7,522 nt of DNA from NCBI GenBank assembly GCA_002294445.1, contig DBEI01000050.1:1-7522 (forward strand), read 5' to 3'. Position numbers and translations under genes: made by a program. This document shows, piece after piece, positions 1 through 6,176 of this stretch. The DNA is from Patescibacteria group bacterium UBA910 (GTDB taxonomy: Bacteria > Patescibacteriota > Minisyncoccia > Phycocordibacterales > DATDWN01). The notes beneath the pieces are model-generated. The model made no database searches. It was not told the DNA's origin and saw only the letters and a list, made by a program, of their open reading frames with translations. Each line of letters opens with the position of its first letter. Within the stretch, counting starts at the first letter, position 1.

Positions 1-90
1 GGGGGGTACATTTTTCATGCATCTCATAACAGGGGAATATCTTGTATTGATAGATATGTAGAGCCTTTAGAAGATTTTTCTATTACGTAA
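1..90 (+). CDS. possible 3' end of a plus-strand gene (edge-truncated)
   Basis: Frame 1 is open from the first base to a TAA at 88-90 and would encode 29 residues beginning GGYIFHASHNRG and ending EDFSIT. The composition looks protein-like, with mixed charged, aromatic and small residues, but the stretch is too short to assign to a family. Frame 2 is also open as far as 61, so openness alone proves little. If real, this gene would run toward the minus-strand gene that ends at 447, and the AT-rich stretch between them would be a convergent intergenic region. It could equally be non-coding DNA. Confidence 0.22.
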   Translation, partial: GGYIFHASHNRGISCIDRYVEPLEDFSIT

Positions 91-130
91 TCCCAAGCTT
101 TATATAATACATCGTACTATTCGCTTACCT

Positions 131-150
131 GCACAAAAGATATATTGTGC
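131..150. other. small inverted repeat (GCACAA / TTGTGC)
   Basis: GCACAA at 131-136 and TTGTGC at 145-150 are exact reverse complements with an 8-base AT-rich centre. No T-run follows on either strand, so it is not a convincing terminator. It could be a protein-binding site or chance. Confidence 0.3.
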
Positions 151-208
151 GACATCAGTATAATCCTTCCCTCTATATATAACAAGCAAATACTCAGAAC
201 TTTAAAAA

Positions 209-284
209 AAATAAAATAAAAAATATCTACGGAAAAAATCTAACCCCCTGCTCTTCCCTATAACAATCTCTTTTTATTTTATTT
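209..284. repeat. 14-bp A/T inverted repeat with a 48-base spacer
   Basis: AAATAAAATAAAAA at 209-222 is the exact reverse complement of TTTTTATTTTATTT at 271-284. The spacer between them contains a C-rich patch around 243-258. The arms contain only A and T, so chance similarity in AT-rich DNA is quite possible. Confidence 0.35.
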
Positions 285-399
285 CATGTATTTATATTTT
301 TAATAAAAATCACTTATCAGTTACATCTCTGATTTTGACGATAATTTACTTTAGATACGAAGGTGTCTAGTATAGTAGATCTATTACTTTTTTATATAT

Positions 400-438
400 A
401 AAAACAAAAAACTCCCATTAAGAGAGTTTTTTGTTTTT
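400..438 (-). terminator. intrinsic terminator of the lytic-transglycosylase-like gene, probably bidirectional
   Basis: A perfect 15-bp stem is formed by 400-414 and 424-438 around a 9-base loop. The arms are an A-rich run ending in CTC and its complement GAGTTTTTTGTTTTT. On the minus strand it starts 9 bases past the stop codon at 447 and leaves a long U-rich 3' arm. Because both arms contain A or T runs, it can also act on plus-strand transcripts, which suits a convergent or boundary position. Confidence 0.85.
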
Positions 439-446
439 GAGTTTGT

Positions 447-995
447 TTAGGCTTTTACTTCGACAGCAAGCTGTTGAACTTTTTTACCCCAACAAGGCTT
501 AGATGAATTCCATGGATCCGTACCGAATTTCTCATAGAGCTTTCGGCCGTATTCAAGGTTTCCTTCAAGTGTATAGATATTGATGTTTGCCTTTTCAGCA
601 GTTTCAAGGTGGTAATACTCGTTGATCTGCATCACACCGACGTCATGATCATTTACCACACCTCGCAATACTTCACCAGTCTTTGTATCAAACTGACGAA
701 ACTGAGATTCACATCGTGCAATCTCTGCAAGGATCGGAGTATCGGCGAAATGGTTTCGCACATATTCCTCTGTAGACATCTTCTTTTCTATATTTGATTT
801 TCTAAGAGCTTGGTTCTGTACCTGAATCTCCATCGTAGGAGCTTCTGTGACAGTCACTGGAGTATGAACACCTGCAACAGTCGAGAAGACCATAAACAAA
901 CTAATAGCTGTAAAATTTAAAATAAGACGTTTTTTAAGTGGTAATTCTGACGTATCCGGAATGAAGGGTGATTTGACCCTAATGAAAAGACTCAA
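447..995 (-). CDS. membrane-anchored lytic transglycosylase-like protein
   Basis: The 182-residue product probably cleaves peptidoglycan glycan strands outside the cytoplasmic membrane. Residues about 23-43 form one hydrophobic segment after a basic stretch (KKR), acting as an anchor or uncleaved signal. A linker follows, then a compact SLT/lysozyme-like domain at about 77-170. Diagnostic pieces are ARCES at 93-97 with likely catalytic Glu96, GVMQIN at 120-125, NLEYG at 146-150 and PWNSSKPCW at 161-169. Cys95 and Cys168 could form a disulfide. It is far smaller than E. coli Slt70, as is usual for the short versions I associate with Parcubacteria. The predicted start is TTG at 995. The frame has no ATG until codon 35, which would lose most of the membrane segment, so TTG is preferred but not certain. 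A good promoter precedes it and a strong terminator follows, so it is probably transcribed alone. Activity is inferred from motifs only. Confidence 0.85.
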   Translation of the reverse strand: MSLFIRVKSPFIPDTSELPLKKRLILNFTAISLFMVFSTVAGVHTPVTVTEAPTMEIQVQNQALRKSNIEKKMSTEEYVRNHFADTPILAEIARCESQFRQFDTKTGEVLRGVVNDHDVGVMQINEYYHLETAEKANINIYTLEGNLEYGRKLYEKFGTDPWNSSKPCWGKKVQQLAVEVKA

Positions 996-1011
996 ACATA
1001 CTGTCTGAGTC
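989..1011 (-). other. inverted repeat covering the predicted mRNA 5' end and the TTG start
   Basis: GACTCA and TGAGTC are exact reverse complements at 989-994 and 1006-1011, with an 11-base loop. In the minus-strand transcript the hairpin would begin at about the predicted first nucleotide (near 1011), and its second arm would include two bases of the TTG start codon (995-993). It could limit ribosome access, or it could be chance. An out-of-frame ATG at 999 opens a 6-codon reading frame in the loop. Confidence 0.35.
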
Positions 1012-1017
1012 CCTAAT

Positions 1018-1047
1018 ACTCTAGCACGCCCCTACCCTTTTTGTCAA
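1018..1047 (-). promoter_or_regulatory. sigma70-type promoter for the lytic-transglycosylase-like gene
   Basis: On the minus strand a perfect -35 box TTGACA (1047-1042) is followed by an 18-base spacer and the -10 box TAGAGT (1023-1018, 4 of 6 matches). A TG at 1026-1025 makes it an extended -10. Transcription would start near 1011, about 16 bases before the TTG codon. No clear Shine-Dalgarno lies in that short leader. Confidence 0.7.
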
Positions 1048-1073
1048 GTACTTTTTTTGAAATTTGTTAATAA

Positions 1074-1093
1074 TATGGCTTTATAAAGCCATA
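1074..1093. promoter_or_regulatory. perfect 20-bp palindrome upstream of a promoter, possible operator
   Basis: TATGGCTTTATAAAGCCATA reads identically on both strands. It lies 26 bases upstream of the -35 box at 1042-1047, a suitable place for a dimeric DNA-binding regulator of the gene starting at 995. It lacks a loop and a T-run, so a terminator is less likely. I do not recognise the site as belonging to a known regulator. Confidence 0.45.
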
Positions 1094-1140
1094 AAGTAGC
1101 AAGTTAGGTGGAGTGAATTTTCAGCTGTTTTATGAGTAAA

Positions 1141-1172
1141 CTCACAAAAAGCCCTGATGGGCTTTTTGTGAG
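1141..1172 (-). terminator. intrinsic terminator of the two-gene surface-protein operon
   Basis: CTCACAAAAAGCCC and its exact complement GGGCTTTTTGTGAG form a 14-bp stem around a 4-base loop, 22 bases past the stop codon at 1195. On the minus strand the G/C core is followed by a T-run inside the 3' arm, so a core hairpin with a U tract can form. The structure is symmetric and could stop transcription in both directions. Confidence 0.85.
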
Positions 1173-1194
1173 ACGATTTGGTTTAAAAACGGTC

Positions 1195-3261
1195 TTAGAA
1201 TTCCTGGTATAAGAGTGATTTTGGTCTAAATTGCGCTGTTACAGCTACGTTTCCACCAATAGTAAGCGTACAATTACCTGTTCCCTGCCCACTACATGCA
1301 CCTCCCCAGCCTACAAATCTCCAATATGCAGTATCTGGAACAGCTTGGAGAGTTACCGAAGATCCTTGGTCATACTGACGTGAACAAGTAGTACCACATG
1401 AAATATTATTATCAATGGTTCTTATGGTTCCCCCAATAGTTTTAATTACCGTGAGAGTATACTGAACAACAGGTGCTATACATGTGAAATTACCTCCTAC
1501 GGCCGAACTATATTGACCTAAAGATGCATTATACGTATGTACCCACCAGCTATAGGTATGCCCTGGAACCATTGCAGGAGCACTTGACTGGTTAAAACTA
1601 TAACTCGTACCAGTATAAGCTCCTGTACATAACTGGTTTGTTCCAGTACTACATGCCGGACTACTTGCGTTATCTTGCACTCTCAATAACGCTTGAGTGT
1701 ACCCAGAAGGAAGTGTCCATGATACCGACCCTGCTGTACCCGGTGATGGACATGAAGCTGTTGGGTTTGTAGGTGGAGGAATATCGGTAATACTAACAGA
1801 TTTTGATACGGTAGCTTGAGTACCTACTAGATTTTGAACAGTGATTTGAAATGTCTTGGTACCAGTGGAACTACATGTAACAGTACGAGAATCAGATAAT
1901 ACAAGAGCTGTATTTGAACTCATCGTACAGCCAGTTGGTGGCATTATTGACGCAGAAGTCACCACGCTACTTGAGTTGGATGCAGTCCACGAAACATTGA
2001 ATGAACTACCAACTGTGGCCGATGTGGGAGCAGTCATAGTGACCGCCGGAGCGGAAGGGGTGCCTACAGTAATAGTTCCTCCATTACATATAGCACCGAA
2101 ATAGTATTGATCTGATACTGTAGATCCATAGTGATACATTTGAGTTGAATAGTTATAATACCCTGGCGTTGTTGGTGCAATAGATGGAATTGTGAATGTA
2201 TATGAGGAGCCAGGAGCTACACTTGTAGTATCATAATAATTTGTCTGTGGGATAAACTGACCACTTCCAGAACCCCACGTTGTAGCAGCATCAGGTCGTG
2301 GATATGTAAACGCACCATCACGAGCACTTCCATACGCTCCATTTAACCAAGATATTGAACCGTTATTATACATAGTTACTGTTGCATTAAAGGACTGACC
2401 TGGGGAAACCGAGCTTGGTACTGAAATTGAAGTACATGAAGCATTTGGTGCTGTTATTATAGCGTAACCAGTAACATCTTTCGAAACACCATTTTTTGTT
2501 GCCCGCACAACAAAACTATATGTACCAGGTGGAGTTGATTTATAAGGGGTTACTTGGATTGCTCTAGTTGCCTTGTTATAAACTGTATAATCTATACCAT
2601 CCCATGTTGTATCAGAATATGAAGATGTGGTAGTGGTGTCACCTCCACCCTGACAAGTTAAACCTACAGGACAAGTCACAAAAGAAATTGCATAATATTG
2701 TCCATTTTGCCATGGACTGGGTGTTACTTCCACAGTATAGGAACCATACTCGCCATTGTTGTATATAGTGCGGGTACTTGGTGTAAGTGCAATACTAAAA
2801 TTTGTTGCGGCTGGACAGTCTGTAGCACAACTACTGTTTGTCTCTCCGTTGTTACAAGAGCCGTCTCCACAATATCCTCCTCCACCACCCCCACCTCCTC
2901 CACCACCACAAGATCCATCAGGATTTGCAGGAGTACATGTGCTAGTGTCACAACTAGGACTATACAAAGGATATGTGGAACAATAAGGTGTACTACATGA
3001 CCAGCCGGTAGGAGTACAGCCACAACCAGAATAGTAACAAGTTTGAACGTCAGTGGTACAAAACATACTCCCACAATAACCTGCTGGACAGGTTCTATAA
3101 CTACCTAGTGGATTTGTAAAATATATCTGTCCTTCTGGACTAGGAGACCCTTGACATGTTTGCGCATACACAACAGAAACAAAGGTGAAGTATATCGCAA
3201 AAAAAGCAAAAACAAACGCAACCGAAACAAATATTTTTTTGAAAGAAAAGTTGTAATTCAT
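1195..3261 (-). CDS. large secreted Cys/Gly-rich multidomain surface protein
   Basis: The 688-residue product is predicted to be exported. It has two lysines at 8-9, a hydrophobic core at about 11-31 and a likely signal peptidase site after VYA at 31-33. Residues 34-150 hold 16 cysteines, an 11-glycine run at 119-129 and a CGDGSCNNGE motif at 131-140 of the kind common in Patescibacteria surface proteins. Beta-sandwich-like regions follow: about 154-271, 275-398 (NNGSISW suggests an NBR1-like Ig fold), 405-493, and a fibronectin-III-like domain at about 496-594. The end, about 600-678, resembles the divergent InlB B-repeat: GGTI near the start, then paired cysteines, VGWGGAC and a final VTAQF. 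No LPxTG signal or C-terminal membrane helix is present, so attachment is unknown. ATG at 3261 begins 2 bases after the upstream stop, without a Shine-Dalgarno, suggesting translational coupling. A structural or adhesive role is inference from architecture. Confidence 0.8.
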   Translation of the reverse strand: MNYNFSFKKIFVSVAFVFAFFAIYFTFVSVVYAQTCQGSPSPEGQIYFTNPLGSYRTCPAGYCGSMFCTTDVQTCYYSGCGCTPTGWSCSTPYCSTYPLYSPSCDTSTCTPANPDGSCGGGGGGGGGGGYCGDGSCNNGETNSSCATDCPAATNFSIALTPSTRTIYNNGEYGSYTVEVTPSPWQNGQYYAISFVTCPVGLTCQGGGDTTTTSSYSDTTWDGIDYTVYNKATRAIQVTPYKSTPPGTYSFVVRATKNGVSKDVTGYAIITAPNASCTSISVPSSVSPGQSFNATVTMYNNGSISWLNGAYGSARDGAFTYPRPDAATTWGSGSGQFIPQTNYYDTTSVAPGSSYTFTIPSIAPTTPGYYNYSTQMYHYGSTVSDQYYFGAICNGGTITVGTPSAPAVTMTAPTSATVGSSFNVSWTASNSSSVVTSASIMPPTGCTMSSNTALVLSDSRTVTCSSTGTKTFQITVQNLVGTQATVSKSVSITDIPPPTNPTASCPSPGTAGSVSWTLPSGYTQALLRVQDNASSPACSTGTNQLCTGAYTGTSYSFNQSSAPAMVPGHTYSWWVHTYNASLGQYSSAVGGNFTCIAPVVQYTLTVIKTIGGTIRTIDNNISCGTTCSRQYDQGSSVTLQAVPDTAYWRFVGWGGACSGQGTGNCTLTIGGNVAVTAQFRPKSLLYQEF
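2875..2907 (-). repeat. eleven consecutive glycine codons
   Basis: Eleven GGN codons (mostly GGT and GGA, one GGG) encode residues 119-129 of the 688-residue protein. The tract lies between the first Cys-rich part and the CGDGSC motif and probably forms a flexible hinge. Mixed codons make replication slippage less likely than in a pure trinucleotide repeat, but length could vary between strains. The tract also generates spurious overlapping open frames on both strands. Confidence 0.9.
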
Positions 3262-3263
3262 GT

Positions 3264-3761
3264 TTATTTTATATATGTTACATCTACAACCGTTCCACCA
3301 AGATTACTAATTGTTATAGATAACTTTTCATTTTCACCTTTTCTAGATGTAATCACTGCGGAAGTGGTACTTATTTCTGGTTTATACATTGCCTGCCAAT
3401 TTGAACCCTTGAGATATGTATTGAAATACTTCAATGTCTCTGTAATATTTTTTTTACTTTGATATTTAAATGTGTACTGACTGTTTCCCTCTTGAGCCAC
3501 ACTAAATGATGTGATTATAAATATAATATCGTCTTTTGGTATCAAACCATCCGGAAATATTTCAGGGATCTTCATTGAGGTATCTTGCTTGTATCCAGGG
3601 ATCACGGCTTCGGGACTGGTTGAAGCAACTGTAGTGACTAGTTCAGGAGCAACTTCTTTTTTGACTAAGTATTTTTTAAAAAGATAGAAAGCACCTGTAG
3701 CACTTCCGGCTACTAAACATACGATTACAATACTGAATATAATTTTTTTAGTTGTTTCCAT
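3264..3761 (-). CDS. small single-pass membrane protein of unknown function, first gene of the operon
   Basis: The 165-residue product starts with a short basic N-terminus (TTKK), then a hydrophobic segment at about 7-28 followed by KK, which suggests an N-in, C-out anchor. A linker rich in Thr, Ser and Pro (about 36-70) leads to a small alpha/beta-looking domain at about 75-165. That domain includes a predicted helix around ITETLKYFNTYLKGSNW (106-122) and beta strands such as KLSITISN and VVDVTYIK. I do not recognise a named family, although small anchored proteins with this N-terminal anchor and a ...YFNTYLKGSNW-like helix seem common in Patescibacteria. ATG at 3761 is the first ATG, GTG or TTG after an in-frame stop at 3785-3783, and it sits directly behind an extended -10 element. 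The stop is 2 bases before the 688-residue gene, so the two products probably act together at the cell surface. Confidence 0.75.
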   Translation of the reverse strand: METTKKIIFSIVIVCLVAGSATGAFYLFKKYLVKKEVAPELVTTVASTSPEAVIPGYKQDTSMKIPEIFPDGLIPKDDIIFIITSFSVAQEGNSQYTFKYQSKKNITETLKYFNTYLKGSNWQAMYKPEISTTSAVITSRKGENEKLSITISNLGGTVVDVTYIK

Positions 3762-3768
3762 AGAAAAA

Positions 3769-3777
3769 ATTATATCA
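3769..3777 (-). promoter_or_regulatory. extended -10 promoter predicting a leaderless mRNA for the surface operon
   Basis: On the minus strand TGATATAAT (3777-3769) matches the extended -10 consensus TGnTATAAT exactly. Seven bases separate it from the ATG at 3761, so transcription would start at or within a base or two of the start codon. No good -35 lies at 16-18 bases spacing, which is tolerated by extended -10 promoters. The sequence between the -10 and ATG (TTTTTCT) contains no ribosome binding site. Confidence 0.7.
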
Positions 3778-3812
3778 CGAACCTAGTAAAGGTGCGTACC
3801 GTAATACAAAAC

Positions 3813-3821
3813 TGTGGATAA
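3813..3821 (-). promoter_or_regulatory. DnaA-box-like sequence
   Basis: TTATCCACA on the minus strand is a perfect match to the E. coli DnaA box consensus TTATNCACA. It lies about 38 bases upstream of the -10 element at 3774-3769. A single site is not enough for an origin and may be chance. Confidence 0.25.
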
Positions 3822-3835
3822 GCATCAGAAACAAA

Positions 3836-3863
3836 ATGCCGGGAGCTCGTAAGCTCCCGGCGT
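3836..3863 (-). terminator. strong intrinsic terminator of the 754-residue gene
   Basis: GCCGGGAGCT and AGCTCCCGGC form a perfect 10-bp GC-rich stem (3838-3847 with 3852-3861), extendable by a G-U and an A-T pair. On the minus strand the loop is TACG, a UNCG-type tetraloop, and the stem is followed by ATTTTGTTTC. It lies 33 bases past the stop codon at 3896 and separates this gene from the operon starting at 3761. Confidence 0.92.
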
Positions 3864-3864
3864 C

Positions 3865-3879
3865 CGGACCGCGTGTCCG
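3865..3879 (-). other. second small hairpin between stop codon and terminator
   Basis: CGGAC and GTCCG form an exact 5-bp inverted repeat with a 5-base loop, just upstream (in transcription) of the main terminator. It could stabilise the mRNA 3' end or act as a pause. An overlapping GTCCGGAC palindrome at 3862-3869 offers an alternative pairing. Confidence 0.35.
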
Positions 3880-3895
3880 TTCTTGCATTTGTACA

Positions 3896-6160
3896 TTAGT
3901 CAAAGTTGAGTTTGAACTCCTTTACAGAGTTACCCACTTTGATCTTCAAGGTGACCGAACCCCCCTCGGAAGAAACGTTGGGAAGTTGGAAATTGATCTG
4001 TTCGAGCCCTGGATACTGATTCTGTGTACCTGCATATAGCACGGTACATGGAACATTGTTAATCCAGATTTCGACTGTTTGGAGGAACTGCGCAGTCCCC
4101 GCATTCCGTTCGGGAAGCATTGGACTGGTTTTTCCTCCACCGGAGAGATACGCCACGAGGACGTCGCCCGGATGTGCAGGATGTGTCGGTGATACATACA
4201 CCGGTTGACCGTCTTCCGCATAAGGTGGAGCGCTCAAAGTGATATCGTAGTTGTAGGGCTTGAAAAATGTCGGGTTGACACTTTCAACCTTAAATACGAA
4301 CGGTTTTGAGGTTGCAATGACATTAAATACACCATTGCGAAGCTCCGTTTTTTGAAGCACTAGTTCGTGGTTTCCCTCGGTGATACCATAAGGAACCAAG
4401 AAATTCAGCTGACTACTACCATCTGGACCAGTCCATGCAAAGTAGAGTCCGACGGCAGTACCGTCAACCAAAACCTTACACCCATTCACAGAGTCGTCTC
4501 GGAGAACTCCGTTTACAACTACAGGAAATGGGGTGATGAGTGGTATCGGTGTCACTACCGAACATCCGTTGAGACCATACAGCGTCATTAGTTTGCCAGG
4601 TGAGGCAGAACCAACAACACCATTGAGATCGGTGATTGCTTTGATCTCCGGCTGAGAAATCGGTCCGCGCTCAAACTTGATGCGGACGATGTTGCTGGTG
4701 AATTTCCCGCTCACAATCTGAACATCGCACGGATCATTACATCCAGCAGGTGCCAAAAACGTAAGCGAGTTTGTATTCACATTCAGAGCCTGAGTCTTCC
4801 CTGACGCACCGAAGCTAACCTCGATTTTATCAGTAGACCCAAGAGTGAAATCAAATCCCTTGAGCGTCACCATAGACCCTTCGATCGAAACCTTAGGGTA
4901 TTCCGTGACACAAGGAGTTTTAATCTCAAGTAGCACATCCAGCTTTGCACTGTCGACCTGATACGTAGGCACAACAGATGTGCAGTTTGATGTGCTAAAG
5001 AGAGCAGTGTTGAGAGCGGGATTATGAAGGTTTTTTATTACCCTTCCACTCGGCAAAGTCTGCCCTTTTTGGAGCAACACCTCTGACCGAGAGCCGTCAC
5101 CTTTCCAAACACCAATTCCTTCAAATGTCTTGTCTGGTACTACACCAAACAATGCCATCTGACGGGACATCGTGTTTCTAAGGGACACTCCTGTCTTTTG
5201 AAATTCCGAAAACGTTGTCGGTATTACAAACAACTGTTCCGAATTTGTCTTGGAAACCGCAACAACAGAATGAATGCCACCTTTAACGATCTTTAGATAG
5301 CGTTCTCCTGTGGATGGGTTGTTTGCATAGGATGACCAAAATTGCGCCGGCCAAACATTTTCGGTAGCACCGATATTGTATACGTCGGTGAACTTTTTTG
5401 TTTCAAGGTTAAAACTAGAAATAAAAAGTGTCTTGCGACCGAGATCATTCTTTGAAAAATAAATGTCACTTTTATCCTCCCAGACATTCAGACCTGGCAA
5501 TGGAATACCTGTGACATAGCTATATAAGTACCCCGCAGGTTGATCAATAAGCGTCATCTGAAACAAAGCAGTGAATAATTTCCCTTGTTTCTTTGCGATG
5601 TAACCATCAAGCACACCTATTCCAGCAATAGCTGGACGTATCCACATAAGAGCATCACCGGTCTCTGAAGGACTACCCACTGCAAAACAGTACGCGGTGG
5701 CTTTCTTTGTTACACCATCCAAACCCTTGAAATCAATCTCTTGGCCTCCAAAAGCAAGGGTTTCCACTTTACCATTTCTAATACGATAGCTTCCTCCTGT
5801 GGGAAAACTACCGCAAATTGAAGCCACTGGACTCATAGTGGTGAAGTACAAACCATCAGGACTTACCACAAAGCTTTCCAAGATGGTGTTTTGTCCATCG
5901 AGAAAAGTTGGTGTCCACAATGCACCTTTTATACCACTGAGATCGATGTCAGTGAAAGCTGTCGAACCTTTTTTGTACAAAATTCGACCGCCACCATTGT
6001 CTCGCTTGAGAACCACAAAGGTCTCATTTGAGCTGTTGTTGAAGACGCCTAAGACATCTTCGTTTTGATACGTGGGTACTGCAAGTTCGTTCACTTGCAC
6101 CCCGTCTATGACTTGTGCCGACGCCAGAAGCGCGAACAGAAAGAAATAGAGAAAAAACAT
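3896..6160 (-). CDS. secreted protein with a TIGR03437-like C-terminal region
   Basis: The 754-residue product has a hydrophobic start (residues 2-14) and a likely signal peptidase site after ASA (13-15), but no basic residue before the core. Residues about 35-395 hold repeating strand patterns such as GVFNNSSNETFVV (38-50), FVVSPDGLYF (97-106) and GVWKGDGSRSEVLL (350-363), which suggest a beta-propeller. Residues about 420-496 look like an IPT/TIG-type Ig domain. About 503-754 resembles TIGR03437, the Solibacter-type uncharacterised domain, in two halves. The halves share PGKLMTLYG (521-529) versus PGDVLVAYLSGGG (664-676), and SQLNFLVP (583-590) versus EQINFQLP (720-727). An in-frame stop at 6178-6176 leaves ATG 6160 as the only ATG, GTG or TTG start for the full frame, and AGGAGGG lies 9 bases upstream. 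It is monocistronic, with its own promoter and terminator. Function is unknown; an extracellular binding or surface role is inference. Confidence 0.82.
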   Translation of the reverse strand: MFFLYFFLFALLASAQVIDGVQVNELAVPTYQNEDVLGVFNNSSNETFVVLKRDNGGGRILYKKGSTAFTDIDLSGIKGALWTPTFLDGQNTILESFVVSPDGLYFTTMSPVASICGSFPTGGSYRIRNGKVETLAFGGQEIDFKGLDGVTKKATAYCFAVGSPSETGDALMWIRPAIAGIGVLDGYIAKKQGKLFTALFQMTLIDQPAGYLYSYVTGIPLPGLNVWEDKSDIYFSKNDLGRKTLFISSFNLETKKFTDVYNIGATENVWPAQFWSSYANNPSTGERYLKIVKGGIHSVVAVSKTNSEQLFVIPTTFSEFQKTGVSLRNTMSRQMALFGVVPDKTFEGIGVWKGDGSRSEVLLQKGQTLPSGRVIKNLHNPALNTALFSTSNCTSVVPTYQVDSAKLDVLLEIKTPCVTEYPKVSIEGSMVTLKGFDFTLGSTDKIEVSFGASGKTQALNVNTNSLTFLAPAGCNDPCDVQIVSGKFTSNIVRIKFERGPISQPEIKAITDLNGVVGSASPGKLMTLYGLNGCSVVTPIPLITPFPVVVNGVLRDDSVNGCKVLVDGTAVGLYFAWTGPDGSSQLNFLVPYGITEGNHELVLQKTELRNGVFNVIATSKPFVFKVESVNPTFFKPYNYDITLSAPPYAEDGQPVYVSPTHPAHPGDVLVAYLSGGGKTSPMLPERNAGTAQFLQTVEIWINNVPCTVLYAGTQNQYPGLEQINFQLPNVSSEGGSVTLKIKVGNSVKEFKLNFD

Positions 6161-6169
6161 ATACCCATA

Positions 6170-6176
6170 CCCTCCT
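6170..6176 (-). promoter_or_regulatory. Shine-Dalgarno AGGAGGG of the 754-residue gene
   Basis: AGGAGGG (6176-6170) ends 9 bases before the ATG at 6160 on the minus strand. It is the only strong ribosome binding site I see at a gene start here, and it supports that start. An out-of-frame ATG at 6168 lies between it and the true start. Confidence 0.8.

Larger units (their letters stand above)
91..399. other. AT-rich intergenic region without a recognised gene
   Basis: No credible gene is visible on either strand here. The stretch is strongly AT-rich with long A and T runs, especially from about 200 to 310. It contains a small hairpin-forming sequence at 131-150 and a long A/T inverted repeat at 209-284, listed separately. 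TATAAT sequences at 103-108 and 159-164 on the plus strand have no matching -35 or TG extension and no downstream gene, so I do not call them promoters. Nothing here resembles a tRNA or a riboswitch. Confidence 0.6.

Noticed and set aside
103..164. TATAAT sequences as plus-strand promoters for a small RNA ending at 438
   Set aside because: Neither has a -35 box or TG extension, and such sequences are expected by chance in DNA this AT-rich.
2698..3074. Overlapping open frames on both strands across the glycine-codon tract
   Set aside because: They are shadows of the repetitive GGN codons and Cys/Thr-rich coding of the 688-residue gene; the encoded sequences are low complexity and lack start signals.
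3946..4221. 91-codon minus-strand frame inside the 754-residue gene
   Set aside because: It lies wholly within the TIGR03437-like coding region in another frame and is rich in Arg, Ser and His, as expected of a shadow frame.
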